Of a stretch of DNA of 64,000 nt, positions 27,617-39,925 are shown piece by piece. This stretch comes from Pseudomonadota bacterium (GTDB lineage: Bacteria; Pseudomonadota; Alphaproteobacteria; Micavibrionales; UBA2020). Below the pieces are notes generated by a model. It was given only the letters and a program-made list of their open reading frames with translations, did not search any database and was not told where the DNA came from. The stretch spans positions 75,169-139,168 of the forward strand of contig JAJZVA010000003.1 in the NCBI GenBank assembly GCA_021845905.1, written 5' to 3'. The position numbers and the translations under genes were made by a program. Positions within the stretch are counted from its first letter, which is position 1; each line of letters starts with the position of its first letter.

Positions 27617-27922
27617 TTACCAGCTTGATTTCGTGACGCCCGGGATCATCCCCATGGACGCGAGTTCGCGGAACATCAGGCGCGAGATGCCGAATTTCCT
27701 GTAGTTGCCGCGGGCGCGGCCCGTGAGCGCGCACCGGTTGCGGATGCGCGTCGGGTGCGAGTTGCGCGGCAGCGTCGCCATTTTCAGGCGCGCGGCGAAG
27801 CGCTCGTCCGCAGGACGCGACTCGTCGCATGCGATCTCTTTCAGCTTCGCCCATTTGGCGGCGTACTGCTTGACCATCTTCTTGCGGCGGTTGTTTTTTT
27901 CGATTGAACTTGTCTTGGCCAT
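27617..27922 (-). CDS. rpsN: 30S ribosomal protein S14, zinc-free form
   Basis: The 101-residue long form of S14 lacks the CxxC pairs of the zinc-binding version. It ends CALTGRARGNYRKFGISRLMFRELASMGMIPGVTKSSW. It lies between rplE and rpsH as usual. Confidence 0.98.
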   Translation of the reverse strand: MAKTSSIEKNNRRKKMVKQYAAKWAKLKEIACDESRPADERFAARLKMATLPRNSHPTRIRNRCALTGRARGNYRKFGISRLMFRELASMGMIPGVTKSSW

Positions 27923-27942
27923 ACTTGAAAAATCCTTCCTGA

Positions 27943-28488
27943 TTAACGAATCCTGAAGGGCATTTTGAATGCCTTCAGCAAAGCTCTTGCGTGGTCATCC
28001 TTGACTGCCGTGGTGCAGATGATGATGTCCATGCCCCGGATCGCGTCGACCTTGTCGAAGTTGATTTCGGGGAAAATGATCTGTTCCTTGATGCCGAGGG
28101 CGTAGTTGCCGTTGCCGTCGAAGCTCCTGTCCGACACGCCGCGGAAGTCGCGGATGCGCGGCATGGCGATGGTGATCAGGCGGTCGAGGAATTCATACAT
28201 GCGTTCGCCGCGCAGGGTGACCTTGCAACCGATCGGCACGCCTTCGCGCAGCTTGAAGGTCGCGATCGACTTCCTGGCGCGCATCACCACCGGCTTCTGG
28301 CCGGAGATGGCGGTCATGTCGGCGACGGCGCCGTTGATCTTCTTGCTGTCGGAGGCGTTTTCACCCACGCCCATGTTGATGACGATCTTGTCGAGGCGGG
28401 GAATCTGCATGTCGTTCTCGAATCCGAACTGCTGCTTCAACGCCGGCCTGATTTTATCCAGATATTCTTTTTTAAGACGCGCTACCAT
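27943..28488 (-). CDS. rplE: 50S ribosomal protein L5
   Basis: L5 binds 5S rRNA with L18. Visible signatures are [19 protein letters not shown] and the C-terminal [21 protein letters not shown]. The 181-residue length is standard. It lies 11 nt after rplX. Confidence 0.98.
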   Translation of the reverse strand: MVARLKKEYLDKIRPALKQQFGFENDMQIPRLDKIVINMGVGENASDSKKINGAVADMTAISGQKPVVMRARKSIATFKLREGVPIGCKVTLRGERMYEFLDRLITIAMPRIRDFRGVSDRSFDGNGNYALGIKEQIIFPEINFDKVDAIRGMDIIICTTAVKDDHARALLKAFKMPFRIR

Positions 28489-28499
28489 AGCTTCCTCAC

Positions 28500-28820
28500 T
28501 TATTCCATCTGCTCGCCGGAGCGTTTCGCGACGCGCACCTTGCGGTCGCCGACTGTTTTGTATCCGACACGGGTCGGCTTGCCGGATTTCGGGTCGACAA
28601 GCGAGACGTTGGAAATGTGCAACGGCTTTTCGATCTTCTCGATGCCGCCGGGATTGGTCTGCGAAGGCTTGCGGTGCTTGGTCACGGCATTGACGCCCGC
28701 AACCGTGACGCGCGCGGCAGCCGTGTCGACGTGCTTGACCTCGCCCTTCTTGCCTTTGTCCTTGCCGGTGAGGACGACGACGGTGTCGCCCTTCTTGATC
28801 TTGAATTTAGGAGCGGTCAT
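28500..28820 (-). CDS. rplX: 50S ribosomal protein L24
   Basis: L24 is an early assembly initiator. The KOW motif [20 protein letters not shown] lies near the N-terminus. The start [11 protein letters not shown] is chosen over a longer frame because it fits L24 length (106 residues) and overlaps the rplN stop as TAATG. Confidence 0.98.
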   Translation of the reverse strand: MTAPKFKIKKGDTVVVLTGKDKGKKGEVKHVDTAAARVTVAGVNAVTKHRKPSQTNPGGIEKIEKPLHISNVSLVDPKSGKPTRVGYKTVGDRKVRVAKRSGEQME

Positions 28821-29188
28821 TAGAGCACCTCCGGCGCGAGAGAAATAATCTTCATGAAGTTCTTGCCGCGCAGTTCGCGGGTGACGGGCCCGAAGATACG
28901 GGTGCCGACCGGCTCGCCCGCCTGATTGATCAGCACGGCGGCGTTGCGGTCGAAGCGGATCGACGTGCCGTCGTCGCGCTTCAGCGGCGTGGACGTGCGG
29001 ACGATGACCGCCTTGTGCACGGTGCCCTTCTTGACGCGGCCGCGCGGAATGGCGTCCTTCACCGAAACGACGACGATGTCGCCGATCCCGGCCGTCCGGC
29101 GGTGGGAGCCGCCCAGCACCTTGATGCACTGGACCCGGCGCGCGCCGCTGTTGTCGGCAACATCCAGATTAGTTTGCATCTGTATCAT
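28820..29188 (-). CDS. rplN: 50S ribosomal protein L14
   Basis: L14 lies at the subunit interface. It begins [27 protein letters not shown] and contains [24 protein letters not shown] at the end. The 122-residue length is standard. Confidence 0.98.
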   Translation of the reverse strand: MIQMQTNLDVADNSGARRVQCIKVLGGSHRRTAGIGDIVVVSVKDAIPRGRVKKGTVHKAVIVRTSTPLKRDDGTSIRFDRNAAVLINQAGEPVGTRIFGPVTRELRGKNFMKIISLAPEVL

Positions 29189-29216
29189 GTTTTTGACCTT
29201 TCTTGATAAACTCTTC

Positions 29217-29570
29217 TTACTTCTCTTTTTTCGCCGCGGGCTTTTTGTCCGCCGCTTTTGTTCCGGAGAGATCGCGCTTCACGGATTTTTTGCCGTGGTC
29301 GCCGTCGTCAACCGTTTTCGCCTGGCTTTCGCCGGTCGCCTTGCCGCTGATCACGCGCCAGTTCTTGGATTTGGAGAGCGGACGGCATTCCTCGATCGTC
29401 ACGATGTCGCCGACGTTCCACTGGTTCGTCTCGTCATGGGCGGCGTATTTCGCGGAACGGCGGATGATCTTGCCGTACATCGGGTCCTTGACCCGGCGCT
29501 CGACCAGAACGGTCACCGTTTTGTCGCACTTATTGCTGACGACTTTGCCTTCAAGTACACGACGTGGCAT
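29217..29570 (-). CDS. rpsQ: 30S ribosomal protein S17 with C-terminal extension
   Basis: The S17 OB-fold core ([22 protein letters not shown] through [20 protein letters not shown]) occupies about 80 residues. About 35 extra residues follow, ending [15 protein letters not shown], part of a general pattern of Lys/Ala tails in this genome's ribosomal proteins. Confidence 0.98.
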   Translation of the reverse strand: MPRRVLEGKVVSNKCDKTVTVLVERRVKDPMYGKIIRRSAKYAAHDETNQWNVGDIVTIEECRPLSKSKNWRVISGKATGESQAKTVDDGDHGKKSVKRDLSGTKAADKKPAAKKEK

Positions 29571-29575
29571 TTGTT

Positions 29576-29830
29576 TTACTCCTTGGCTTTCTTTTTGGCC
29601 GGCGCTTTTTTGGCCGCTTTCGCCTTGGCGGGCGCGGCTTTGCCGGATTTCATTTCGTTCAAAAGCGTCTTGATCTTGGCGATGTCGCGGCGCACGGTGC
29701 GGATGCGCGACGTGTCTTCGATCTTGCCGGTGGTCTTCTGGAACCGGAAGTTGAACTGCTCCTTGCGCAGGTCCATCAGGCTCTGCTGCAGCTCGTCTTG
29801 GCTTTTTGATCTCAAATCTGCGGTTTTCAT
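29576..29830 (-). CDS. rpmC: 50S ribosomal protein L29 with C-terminal extension
   Basis: L29 lies at the peptide exit and helps recruit SRP and trigger factor. Core: [30 protein letters not shown], then [16 protein letters not shown] tail rich in Lys, Ala and Pro extends it to 84 residues from the usual 60-70. It lies 5 nt before rpsQ. Confidence 0.98.
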   Translation of the reverse strand: MKTADLRSKSQDELQQSLMDLRKEQFNFRFQKTTGKIEDTSRIRTVRRDIAKIKTLLNEMKSGKAAPAKAKAAKKAPAKKKAKE

Positions 29831-29842
29831 TTTCTTCTCTTT

Positions 29843-30250
29843 CTAGTCGCGGGACACGAAACGCACTTTGATCGGCAGTTTGGCGGAGGCGAGCGAGAAC
29901 GCTTCTTCCGCGACTGCGCGGGGCACGCCGTCCAGTTCAAACATGATCTTGCCGGGCTTGACGCGCGACACGTAAAATTCGGGCGAACCCTTGCCGGAAC
30001 CCATACGCACTTCGAGCGGCTTCTTCGAAACCGGCACGTCGGGGAAAATGCGGATCCACAAACGGCCCTGGCGCTTGATGCAGCGGCTGATGGCACGGCG
30101 CGCGGCCTCGATCTGACGCGCGGTGATGCGCTCGGGGCTGAGCGCCTTCAGGCCGAAAGCGCCGTAAGCAAGGTAAGTGCCGGAGGTCGCTTTTCCGTGG
30201 ATGCGCCCTTTGTGCTGCTTCCTGTACTTCATTTTCTTTGGTGACATCAT
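29843..30250 (-). CDS. rplP: 50S ribosomal protein L16
   Basis: L16 helps position A-site tRNA. The sequence [30 protein letters not shown] and the basic [20 protein letters not shown] are family hallmarks. Two adjacent ATGs (30250, 30247) are possible starts. It lies after rpsC by 31 nt. Confidence 0.98.
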   Translation of the reverse strand: MMSPKKMKYRKQHKGRIHGKATSGTYLAYGAFGLKALSPERITARQIEAARRAISRCIKRQGRLWIRIFPDVPVSKKPLEVRMGSGKGSPEFYVSRVKPGKIMFELDGVPRAVAEEAFSLASAKLPIKVRFVSRD

Positions 30251-30281
30251 GGCCGTAATTCCTTTTTTCTCTTAAAACCTT

Positions 30282-30962
30282 TTAAGCCCGTTGCTGATGC
30301 TGATCGGTCAGACGCTTGTCGTGCGCCATCGGATCGTGCGCGAGGATCTCGCCCTTGAAGATCCAGACCTTGATGCCGATGATGCCGTAGGTCGTGCTGG
30401 CGCGCGAGATGGCGTAATCCATGTCCGCGCGGAGCGTATGCAGGGGCACGCGGCCTTCGCGGTACCATTCGCGGCGCGCGATTTCCGCACCGGCCAGACG
30501 GCCGGCGCAGTTGACGCGGATGCCGCCCGCGCCGAGGCGGAGGGCGGACTGCACCGCGCGCTTCATCGCGCGGCGGAAAGAGACGCGGCGCTCGAGCTGC
30601 TGGGCGATGCCGTCGGCAACAAGTTGCGCGTCCATTTCCGGCTTGCGGATTTCGACGATGTTCAGCGTCACGTCGCCGCCGGTGAATTTGGACAGGTCTT
30701 TGCGGAGCTTCTCGATGTCGGAGCCCTTCTTGCCGATGATCACGCCCGGACGCGCCGTATGGATGGTGACGGCTGTCTTGTTCGCGGCGCGTTCGATGAC
30801 GACGCGCGCGACGCCCGCCGTTTTCAGCGCGGCGAGAACGTGATTGCGGAGCTTGATGTCCTGCAACAACTTGACCGCGTAGTCCTTGCCGGCGTACCAG
30901 CGGCTGTCCCACGTGCGGTTGATGCCCAGTCTCAGCCCGATCGGGTTAATCTTCTGACCCAT
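30282..30962 (-). CDS. rpsC: 30S ribosomal protein S3
   Basis: S3 lines the mRNA entry tunnel. It opens [28 protein letters not shown]; the KH domain carries [20 protein letters not shown] and the C-terminal domain [12 protein letters not shown]. The 226-residue length is normal. The start is 2 nt after the rplV stop. Confidence 0.98.
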   Translation of the reverse strand: MGQKINPIGLRLGINRTWDSRWYAGKDYAVKLLQDIKLRNHVLAALKTAGVARVVIERAANKTAVTIHTARPGVIIGKKGSDIEKLRKDLSKFTGGDVTLNIVEIRKPEMDAQLVADGIAQQLERRVSFRRAMKRAVQSALRLGAGGIRVNCAGRLAGAEIARREWYREGRVPLHTLRADMDYAISRASTTYGIIGIKVWIFKGEILAHDPMAHDKRLTDQHQQRA

Positions 30963-30964
30963 AC

Positions 30965-31474
30965 TTATTCTCCAGCTTTCGTTTCGGTTGCAGCGGATTT
31001 CTTGGCCGCGGGTTTCTTCGTTGCGGCCTTCTTCGCCGCGGGTTTCGCCTTGCCGCCGTCTTTCACTTTGGCTTCGGCAGCGGCCTTTTTCGTCTTGTGC
31101 TTTTCAGCGCCGCCTTCGCCGACGACGATCGTGATGTTGGCGAAGGGTTTTTCAACCGAGGCGGAACGGCCGCGGCCGCGCGCGTGGAAGCGGCGCATGA
31201 CCATGGTCTTGCCGACGGTCGCCGATTTCACGATCAGGCGGTCAACGTCGAGATTGTGGTTGTTCTCGGCGTTGGCGATCGCAGATTCGAGGACTTTCTT
31301 GACCTCGATCGACATGCGCTTGCGGGAAAACTCGAGATCGATCAGCGCGCGCGAGGCGAGCTTGCCGCGGATCATTTCAGCCAGCAGGTTGAGCTTGCGC
31401 TCGCTGCCCTTGATGTATCGTGCCTTGGCGATGGCTTCGTTTTCGGCGCGGCGGGGTTTGTTTGTTTTCGACAT
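30965..31474 (-). CDS. rplV: 50S ribosomal protein L22 with long basic C-terminal tail
   Basis: The L22 core ([23 protein letters not shown] through [25 protein letters not shown]) takes about 125 residues. A further 40 or so form an Ala/Lys tail with repeated AAKK and PAAKK units. L22 shapes the exit tunnel; the tail would project from the ribosome surface. The order rpsS-rplV-rpsC is conserved. Confidence 0.98.
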   Translation of the reverse strand: MSKTNKPRRAENEAIAKARYIKGSERKLNLLAEMIRGKLASRALIDLEFSRKRMSIEVKKVLESAIANAENNHNLDVDRLIVKSATVGKTMVMRRFHARGRGRSASVEKPFANITIVVGEGGAEKHKTKKAAAEAKVKDGGKAKPAAKKAATKKPAAKKSAATETKAGE

Positions 31475-31478
31475 GGTT

Positions 31479-31766
31479 TTACGCCTTCTTCGCTGTCTTG
31501 TCGGCCCCGGCGGCGGTATGCGCGACGAAGTGACGCGTCGGCGCGAATTCGCCCAGCTTGTGGCCGATCATGTTGTCCGTGACCAGCACGGGGATGAACT
31601 TCTGGCCGTTATAGACGCCGAACGTCAGGCCGATGAACTGCGGCAGGATGGTGGAACGGCGCGACCAGGTCTTGATGACCTCGTTGCGACCGGATGCCCG
31701 CGCCTTGTCCGCCTTTTTCAGCAGATAGCCGTCGATGAACGGGCCTTTTTTGACTGAACGTGCCAC
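31479..31766 (-). CDS. rpsS: 30S ribosomal protein S19
   Basis: S19 pairs with S13 in the head. It begins [22 protein letters not shown] and includes [25 protein letters not shown] and [11 protein letters not shown]. The 95-residue length is normal. Confidence 0.98.
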   Translation of the reverse strand: MARSVKKGPFIDGYLLKKADKARASGRNEVIKTWSRRSTILPQFIGLTFGVYNGQKFIPVLVTDNMIGHKLGEFAPTRHFVAHTAAGADKTAKKA

Positions 31767-31781
31767 TCTTGCTCTCCTCTA

Positions 31782-32627
31782 TTAACCTTTGCTCAGACGC
31801 TTGTTCTTGCGGCGACGCAAGATGTATTTGTCTGTGGATTTGTTCTTGCGCGTCTTCGCGCCCTTGGTGGGCTTGCCCCACGGCGTGACCGGATGACGGC
31901 CGCCGGAAGATTTGCCCTCGCCGCCGCCATGCGGGTGGTCGATCGGGTTCATGACGACGCCGCGGTTGTGCGGACGCCAGCCCATCCAGCGCTTGCGGCC
32001 GGCTTTGCCGATCTGCACGTTGGAATGGTCGGCGTTGGAAACGATGCCGACCGTGGCAAGGCACTCGCCGCGCACCAGGCGAAGCTCGCCCGAGCTCATC
32101 TTGATTTGCGTGTAGCCGCCGTCGCGACCGACGATCTGCACCGACGTACCTGCGGAGCGCGCCATCTGGCCGCCTTTTCCGGGGGTCAGCTCGACGTTGT
32201 GCACCAGCGTGCCGACGGGGATGTTCTTGATCGGCAAAGCGTTGCCGGGAAGAATGTCCGCGCGCTCGCCGGAGACGACCTTGTCGCCCTTCGCCAGACG
32301 CGCCGGCGCGAGGATGTAGGCGAGCTCGCCGTCCTTGTATTTGACCAGCGCGATCCACGCCGTGCGGTTCGGGTCGTATTCGAGACGCTCGACCACGGCC
32401 TCGACATCGAACTTGCGGCGCTTGAAGTCGATCATGCGGTAACGCTGCTTGTGGCCGCCGCCGCGGTGCCACGCGGTGATGTGACCGTGGTTGTTGCGGC
32501 CCGTGCCGTAACTGTGCTTGCCGTCGATCAGCGTCTTCTCCGGCTTGCCTTTCCACAGCTCGCTGCGGTCGACACGCACCATCTGACGGATGCCGGGAGA
32601 TGTCGGGCGGTATGATTTGAGTGCCAT
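31782..32627 (-). CDS. rplB: 50S ribosomal protein L2
   Basis: L2 is essential for peptidyl transferase assembly and subunit association. It begins [17 protein letters not shown], and the C-terminal domain has [23 protein letters not shown] with the conserved histidine. The 281-residue length is standard. Confidence 0.98.
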   Translation of the reverse strand: MALKSYRPTSPGIRQMVRVDRSELWKGKPEKTLIDGKHSYGTGRNNHGHITAWHRGGGHKQRYRMIDFKRRKFDVEAVVERLEYDPNRTAWIALVKYKDGELAYILAPARLAKGDKVVSGERADILPGNALPIKNIPVGTLVHNVELTPGKGGQMARSAGTSVQIVGRDGGYTQIKMSSGELRLVRGECLATVGIVSNADHSNVQIGKAGRKRWMGWRPHNRGVVMNPIDHPHGGGEGKSSGGRHPVTPWGKPTKGAKTRKNKSTDKYILRRRKNKRLSKG

Positions 32628-32637
32628 TGTCTTCTCC

Positions 32638-32967
32638 TTAAACGCCTGTTGTCACATCGATCGACTGGCCCTTGGCCAGCGTCACGATGGCTTTTTTGGT
32701 GTCGCTGCGAAGCGCCGCGCGACCCTTGAATACCTTAAGCTTGCCTTTTTGCACGGACGTGTTGACCTTTACGACGTCGACCTTGAACACCGCTTTCACG
32801 GCAGCCTTGATGATCGCCTTGTCGGCCTCCAGCGGTACGCGGAAGGTCACCTGATTATATTGCGAACCCATGGTCGCTTTTTCCGTGATGACCGGAGTCC
32901 TGATCATCTGGTAAAGCGTTTCGGTCAGCTTCACATCTGTCTTTTTCTTCGTTGCGGCTTTGGTCAT
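32638..32967 (-). CDS. rplW: 50S ribosomal protein L23
   Basis: L23 lies at the exit tunnel, docking SRP and trigger factor. The core [23 protein letters not shown] and [20 protein letters not shown] is typical. The start overlaps the rplD stop by 4 nt. Confidence 0.97.
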   Translation of the reverse strand: MTKAATKKKTDVKLTETLYQMIRTPVITEKATMGSQYNQVTFRVPLEADKAIIKAAVKAVFKVDVVKVNTSVQKGKLKVFKGRAALRSDTKKAIVTLAKGQSIDVTTGV

Positions 32968-33584
32968 TTCAGTCTGGCCTCCAGTTGGGCAACGGCGTCC
33001 TTGGTCAGCACCAGCGTGTCGCGGCGCAGGATGTCGTATACGTTGATGCCTTTTTGCGGCAGGACGTCCATCAGCGGAATGTTGCCGACGGCGCGGATGA
33101 AGTTCTGATCCGGCGTTTCATCGATGAACAGCGCGGACGTGACGCCGAGCGCGGCGAGCGTCTTCGCCATGTCTTTGGTCTTGTGCGACGTCGCCTTGGC
33201 GGCGTCGAGGACGATCAGCTTGCCTTCGGCCTGCTTGGCGGAGAGCGCAACGCGCAGCGCCAGCTTGCGGAAGTTCTTGGGCATGTCGATCGCATGGCTG
33301 CGGACAACAGGGCCGAACATGACCGCGCCGCCGACGTGACGGGTGGAACGGCGGGTCGCCGTACGCGCCTGGCCGGTGCCTTTTTGCGCATAAGGCTTCT
33401 TGCCCGTGCCGGACACTTCGGAGATGTCCTTCGTCTTGTGGTTGCCGGAGCGACGTTTCGCCAGCTGCCAGTTGACCATGCGGTGCAGGACGTCGGCGCG
33501 CGGCTTCAGGCCGAACACGGAATCGCTGAGATCGAGATCGCCCACTTTCTTGTTGTCGAGGCTTTTAACGGCGACTTTCATCAT
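32964..33584 (-). CDS. rplD: 50S ribosomal protein L4
   Basis: L4 forms part of the exit-tunnel constriction with L22. The long loop segment [40 protein letters not shown] is recognisable by its pattern. In E. coli L4 autoregulates the S10 operon; no such leader was identified here. The ATG overlaps the rplC stop (TAATG). Confidence 0.98.
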   Translation of the reverse strand: MMKVAVKSLDNKKVGDLDLSDSVFGLKPRADVLHRMVNWQLAKRRSGNHKTKDISEVSGTGKKPYAQKGTGQARTATRRSTRHVGGAVMFGPVVRSHAIDMPKNFRKLALRVALSAKQAEGKLIVLDAAKATSHKTKDMAKTLAALGVTSALFIDETPDQNFIRAVGNIPLMDVLPQKGINVYDILRRDTLVLTKDAVAQLEARLK

Positions 33585-34312
33585 TAACCTTCCTTCTGCT
33601 CAACCGCAGGCGCTTCAGCCGGGGCGGCAGTTTCTTTTTTGCCCTTCAGACCGGCCGGAGACGGCGCGTCCTTCGGCAGTTTTTTCTTGACGGCGTCGCG
33701 AACGGTGACCCACGCGCCCTTGTGACCGGGGATCTGCCCCTCGACCATCACCAGACCATGCTCCGGCTCAACCGCGACGACGCGCAGATTGATGACCGTG
33801 CGGGACTTGTCGCCCATGTGGCCCGGCATTTTCTTGTTCTTGAACACGCGGCCCGGATCCTGACGCATACCCGTCGAACCGAGCGAACGGTGCGACACGG
33901 ACACGCCGTGGGTGGCGCGCAGACCGCCGAAGTTCCAGCGCTTCATGACGCCTTGATAGCCGCGGCCGATCGTCACGCCGGTGACGTCGACGAATTGTCC
34001 GGTGACGAAGTGCGAAACGCACAGTTCCGCGCCGACCTCGAGAACCTTGTCGTCATCCACGCGGAATTCGACGACTTTCTGCTTCGGCTCGACCTTCGCC
34101 TTGGCGAAGTGGCCGCGCTCGGCCTTGGTGAGACGCGTGGCTTTTTTGCTGCCGGCGCCGAGTTGCAGCGCGGTGTAGCCGTTTTTCTCTTTCGTCTGCA
34201 CGGCGACGACCTGGCAGTTATCGACCTTGAGAACGGTCACGGGAACGTGTTTCCCGTCCGCGTCGAAAACGCGCGACATGCCGAGCTTTTGTGCAATCAA
34301 TCCGGTACGCAT
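33584..34312 (-). CDS. rplC: 50S ribosomal protein L3
   Basis: L3 reaches into the peptidyl transferase centre. Signatures are [39 protein letters not shown] (with the modified-Gln region) and [11 protein letters not shown]. About 25 extra residues at the C-terminus ([19 protein letters not shown]) extend it to 242. Confidence 0.98.
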   Translation of the reverse strand: MRTGLIAQKLGMSRVFDADGKHVPVTVLKVDNCQVVAVQTKEKNGYTALQLGAGSKKATRLTKAERGHFAKAKVEPKQKVVEFRVDDDKVLEVGAELCVSHFVTGQFVDVTGVTIGRGYQGVMKRWNFGGLRATHGVSVSHRSLGSTGMRQDPGRVFKNKKMPGHMGDKSRTVINLRVVAVEPEHGLVMVEGQIPGHKGAWVTVRDAVKKKLPKDAPSPAGLKGKKETAAPAEAPAVEQKEG

Positions 34313-34339
34313 TTTTTTGTCCTTACCTTAAATAACCTC

Positions 34340-34648
34340 TTAAAGCTTGATCTCGACATCGACGCCGGCGGCCAGATCGAGCTTCATCAGCGCGTCGATG
34401 GTCTGCGGCGTCGGATCGACGATATCCAGCAAACGTTTGTGCGTGCGCATTTCGAACTGCTCGCGCGACTTCTTGTCCACGTGCGGCGAACGCAAAACGG
34501 TGAATTTCTCAATCCGGGTCGGCAACGGAATCGGGCCGCGCACCTGCGCGCCGGTTCTCTTGGCCGTGTTCACGATCTCTTTCGTCGATTGGTCGAGGAT
34601 ACGATGGTCGTAAGCCCGGAGCCTGACGCGGATATTCTGAGAGTCCAT
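34340..34648 (-). CDS. rpsJ: 30S ribosomal protein S10
   Basis: S10 (NusE) is both a ribosomal protein and an antitermination factor. It contains [21 protein letters not shown] and [33 protein letters not shown]. The 102-residue length is normal. It starts the S10 cluster after a hairpin downstream of tuf. Confidence 0.98.
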   Translation of the reverse strand: MDSQNIRVRLRAYDHRILDQSTKEIVNTAKRTGAQVRGPIPLPTRIEKFTVLRSPHVDKKSREQFEMRTHKRLLDIVDPTPQTIDALMKLDLAAGVDVEIKL

Positions 34649-34680
34649 TTTTTAGTCCCTTACCTTCTTTTTCCCTCATC

Positions 34681-34705
34681 CCCGCCCGTCACGATGACGG
34701 GCGGG
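34681..34705. terminator. Strong hairpin between tuf and rpsJ
   Basis: An 11-bp perfect GC-rich stem (CCCGCCCGTCA / TGACGGGCGGG) with a 3-nt loop lies in the tuf-rpsJ gap. No T run follows directly on the reverse strand, so it may be an mRNA end-stabiliser, processing site or partial terminator rather than a full stop. Confidence 0.55.
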
Positions 34706-34720
34706 TGAGAAGAGAACCTG

Positions 34721-35911
<1,191 letters not shown>

Positions 35912-35961
35912 TTTCTAGTTCCCTTCCTTTCAAGTTGAATGTAGTAGTTCCCCGTTAAAAT

Positions 35962-38043
<2,082 letters not shown>

Positions 38044-38067
38044 TTTTATTCCCTATTATCCTTGTCG

Positions 38068-38538
38068 TTACCAGCGGAAGTGCGCGAAAGCCTTGTTGGC
38101 TTCGGCCATCTTGTGGGTTTCTTCGCGTTTCTTGATCGCGGAGCCGCGCTCGGCGTGGGCATCCATCAGTTCGCCCGCGAGCTTCTGCTCCATGGTCTTC
38201 TCGCCGCGCTTCTCGGCCGCGGCCTTGAGCCAGCGCATGGCGACGGCCTGCGCGCGCGCGGGGCGCACTTCGATCGGCACCTGATAGGTCGCGCCGCCGA
38301 CGCGGCGGGACTTCACTTCGACCATCGGTTTGATTTTGTCGAGCGCTTCCTGAAAGAACACGATCGGATCCATCTTCGACTTGGCGGCGACGATCTCGAG
38401 CGAGCCGTAAACGATGCGCTCGGCGACGGACTTCTTGCCCGATTCCATGATGCAGTTCATGAATTTCGCCAGAACGATGTTGTTGAACTTCGGATCGGGG
38501 AGAACTTCGCGTTTTTTGGCAGAGTGGCGACGTGACAT
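38068..38538 (-). CDS. rpsG: 30S ribosomal protein S7
   Basis: S7 organises the 30S head. It begins [20 protein letters not shown] and contains [20 protein letters not shown]. The 156-residue length is standard. In E. coli S7 represses the str operon from the rpsL-rpsG gap, but here that gap is only 23 nt. Confidence 0.98.
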   Translation of the reverse strand: MSRRHSAKKREVLPDPKFNNIVLAKFMNCIMESGKKSVAERIVYGSLEIVAAKSKMDPIVFFQEALDKIKPMVEVKSRRVGGATYQVPIEVRPARAQAVAMRWLKAAAEKRGEKTMEQKLAGELMDAHAERGSAIKKREETHKMAEANKAFAHFRW

Positions 38539-38561
38539 TTATATATACCTCTTGATTACCT

Positions 38562-38933
38562 TTATTTCGGACGTTTCGCGCCGTAGCGGGAGCGCGCCTT
38601 GCGGCGTTTGTCGACGCCCTGCGTATCGAGCGCGCCGCGGATGATTTTGTAGCGCACGCCCGGCAAGTCTTTCACGCGGCCGCCGCGCACCAGCACGACG
38701 GAGTGTTCCTGCAGGTTGTGGCCGACGCCGGGGATGTAGCACGTGGCTTCGCGGCCGTTGGTCATGCGCACGCGGGCAACCTTGCGAAGCGCCGAGTTCG
38801 GCTTCTTCGGCGTCGTGGTATAGACGCGCGTGCAAACCGCGCGCTTCTGCGGATTCTGCTGCAGATCCGCGTTTTTCTTTTTCTTCACCTGCGGTGTGCG
38901 GCCTTTGCGCACGAGCTGGTTATAAGTTGGCAT
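38562..38933 (-). CDS. rpsL: 30S ribosomal protein S12
   Basis: S12 acts in the decoding centre. [13 protein letters not shown] holds Lys43, the residue of wild-type streptomycin-sensitive proteins, and [13 protein letters not shown] holds the aspartate that is often methylthiolated. The 123-residue length is normal. It is the first gene of the str transcript, preceded by a 300-nt structured leader. rpoBC, which often lie upstream, are absent. Confidence 0.98.
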   Translation of the reverse strand: MPTYNQLVRKGRTPQVKKKKNADLQQNPQKRAVCTRVYTTTPKKPNSALRKVARVRMTNGREATCYIPGVGHNLQEHSVVLVRGGRVKDLPGVRYKIIRGALDTQGVDKRRKARSRYGAKRPK

Positions 38934-38952
38934 TATATCTATACCTTCTCTC

Positions 38953-39000
38953 TTTTGTTTTGCGGATAAAGTCCGCTTTTGTTTTGCGGATAAAGTCCGC
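38953..39000 (-). repeat. Perfect 2 x 24-bp tandem repeat in the rpsL leader
   Basis: Two exact 24-bp units (38953-38976, 38977-39000). Each encodes a small hairpin in RNA, GCGGA-CTTTA-TCCGC, followed by a single-stranded AAAACAAAA spacer. They lie about 20 nt before the rpsL start, where such hairpins could affect ribosome loading. Confidence 0.9.
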
Positions 39001-39083
39001 GCTGTTGCACGAAAAAACCCGCATTACCGTTCAACACATACCTGCATGTTGCGCATGCAAATAAAAAATCCATCTGACTGTAC

Positions 39084-39230
39084 GGATGACCTGGAGAAAA
39101 CAAAACCCGTCGGTGCATCGATACACGACAGGCTCCTGATTTAAAATCAGCCCGCTTCCACTTTTCCCGCGGAAGCATCGGTTAAAAACCGGACTGCGTT
39201 TAGACCCAGAGGCCTACTACCAGTCCATCC
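39084..39230 (-). ncRNA. Structured RNA element at the 5' end of the str operon transcript
   Basis: On the reverse strand this 147-nt stretch is enclosed by a long-range stem (GGATGGACTG with CAGGTCATCC, one mismatch and one G-U). Inside are hairpins at 39179-39191 (CGGTT/AACCG), 39154-39176 (8 bp, GCTTCCGC/GTGGAAGC), 39136-39150 (CTGAT/ATCAG) and 39109-39129 (GTCGTG/CACCGAC). Two pairs are G-U only if read from the reverse strand, supporting that strand as template product. GGACTG in the closing stem can instead pair locally with CAGTCC, giving a possible two-state switch. No tRNA, tmRNA, 6S, SRP or riboswitch consensus fits. Confidence 0.55.
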
Positions 39231-39244
39231 TTACGAGCGTGGGA

Positions 39245-39272
39245 AATATAACACGGAAAACGCCCGCGTCAA
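39245..39272 (-). promoter_or_regulatory. Sigma-70 promoter of the str operon
   Basis: Reverse-strand TTGACG (39272-39267), a 16-bp spacer and TATATT (39250-39245) predict a start near 39238, about 8 nt before the structured RNA and 305 nt before rpsL. Confidence 0.7.
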
Positions 39273-39373
39273 CGATTCGTCGCGGCTTTTTTGATATTTA
39301 TTGCTAATTTTATGATTATTTCTTTATTTTTCATAAACTTAATGGAGGGGATTTTTTTAGACTATATATATTA

Positions 39374-39408
39374 TTCTGCCCCGATCCGAAAACCGAACCG
39401 GGGCAGAA
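39374..39408. terminator. Hairpin downstream of the small gene at 39443-39640
   Basis: A 10-bp stem (TTCTGCCCCG / CGGGGCAGAA, 39374-39383 with 39399-39408) with a 15-nt loop, followed by AT-rich sequence rather than a clean T run. It probably ends the reverse-strand transcript of the small gene. Confidence 0.6.
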
Positions 39409-39442
39409 AATTAAATTTTTCAGAAATATCGCCTGACGGGGG

Positions 39443-39640
39443 TTAACCCAGCTTGCGGCGCTTTATTTCCTGATTGACGGCCAGCAGAGCCTGCGATGTA
39501 GTGGCAAGGACGGTGGCAGGCCCCACAAACGCCTCAGGCTCCCAACGATTTTTCTCTCTTTCACAGTAAATCGACGCCAGCCCGAAAGCCTCTTTCAGCT
39601 TTTCTTCCATATCCAAAAGTTCTTTATTCGTCAGCGCCAT
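39443..39640 (-). CDS. Small helical protein, 65 aa
   Basis: The product MALTNKELLDMEEKLKEAFG... is helical and charged, with one Cys, and ends ALLAVNQEIKRRKLG. A ribosome-binding site GGGAG precedes the ATG. It resembles in length, LT-start and LxAVNQ end the small protein at 61925-62116, so they may form a family. Function unknown. It stands alone between the str operon and rplU, with a likely promoter and terminator. Confidence 0.65.
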   Translation of the reverse strand: MALTNKELLDMEEKLKEAFGLASIYCEREKNRWEPEAFVGPATVLATTSQALLAVNQEIKRRKLG

Positions 39641-39683
39641 GATTCTTGAGCTCCCTTTTATATTATGATTATTTTATGCGGTC

Positions 39684-39710
39684 ATATTATACGGAAAAAG
39701 AATCCGTCAA
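39684..39710 (-). promoter_or_regulatory. Possible promoter of the small gene
   Basis: Reverse-strand TTGACG (39710-39705) with TAATAT (39689-39684) at 15 bp; a perfect TATAAT overlaps at 13 bp, too close to be ideal. A GATTC (GANTC) site lies in the spacer. Confidence 0.35.
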
Positions 39711-39830
39711 TAATTATCTATACAAAAAACAGATCAAACCGCATTTTGCCGCATTTTATTGACCTCACCCTCACATATGTGCTATGTAAAAAATAGACGC
39801 CGCCATGTCTTCAAAAACGGAATCAAATCC

Positions 39831-39858
39831 TTGACATAGTGGGGTTTAAGGGTATATT
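39831..39858 (+). promoter_or_regulatory. Sigma-70 promoter of rplU-rpmA
   Basis: TTGACA (39831-39836), 16-bp spacer, TATATT (39853-39858). Transcription should start near 39865, about 60 nt before rplU. Confidence 0.7.
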
Positions 39859-39925
39859 TCCTCCTCTCGGGCAGAATCACGCCTTGCGCGCGAAGCCCCT
39901 GTTGGAACATATGAAAGAGAAGGCC

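Noticed and set aside
39100-39240. tRNA gene (CTGATTTAAAATCAG looks like a Leu-TAA anticodon arm)
   Set aside because: No T-arm with GTTCRA, no acceptor/CCA end on that strand, and the palindrome reads as an arm on both strands; hairpin arrangement does not form a cloverleaf.
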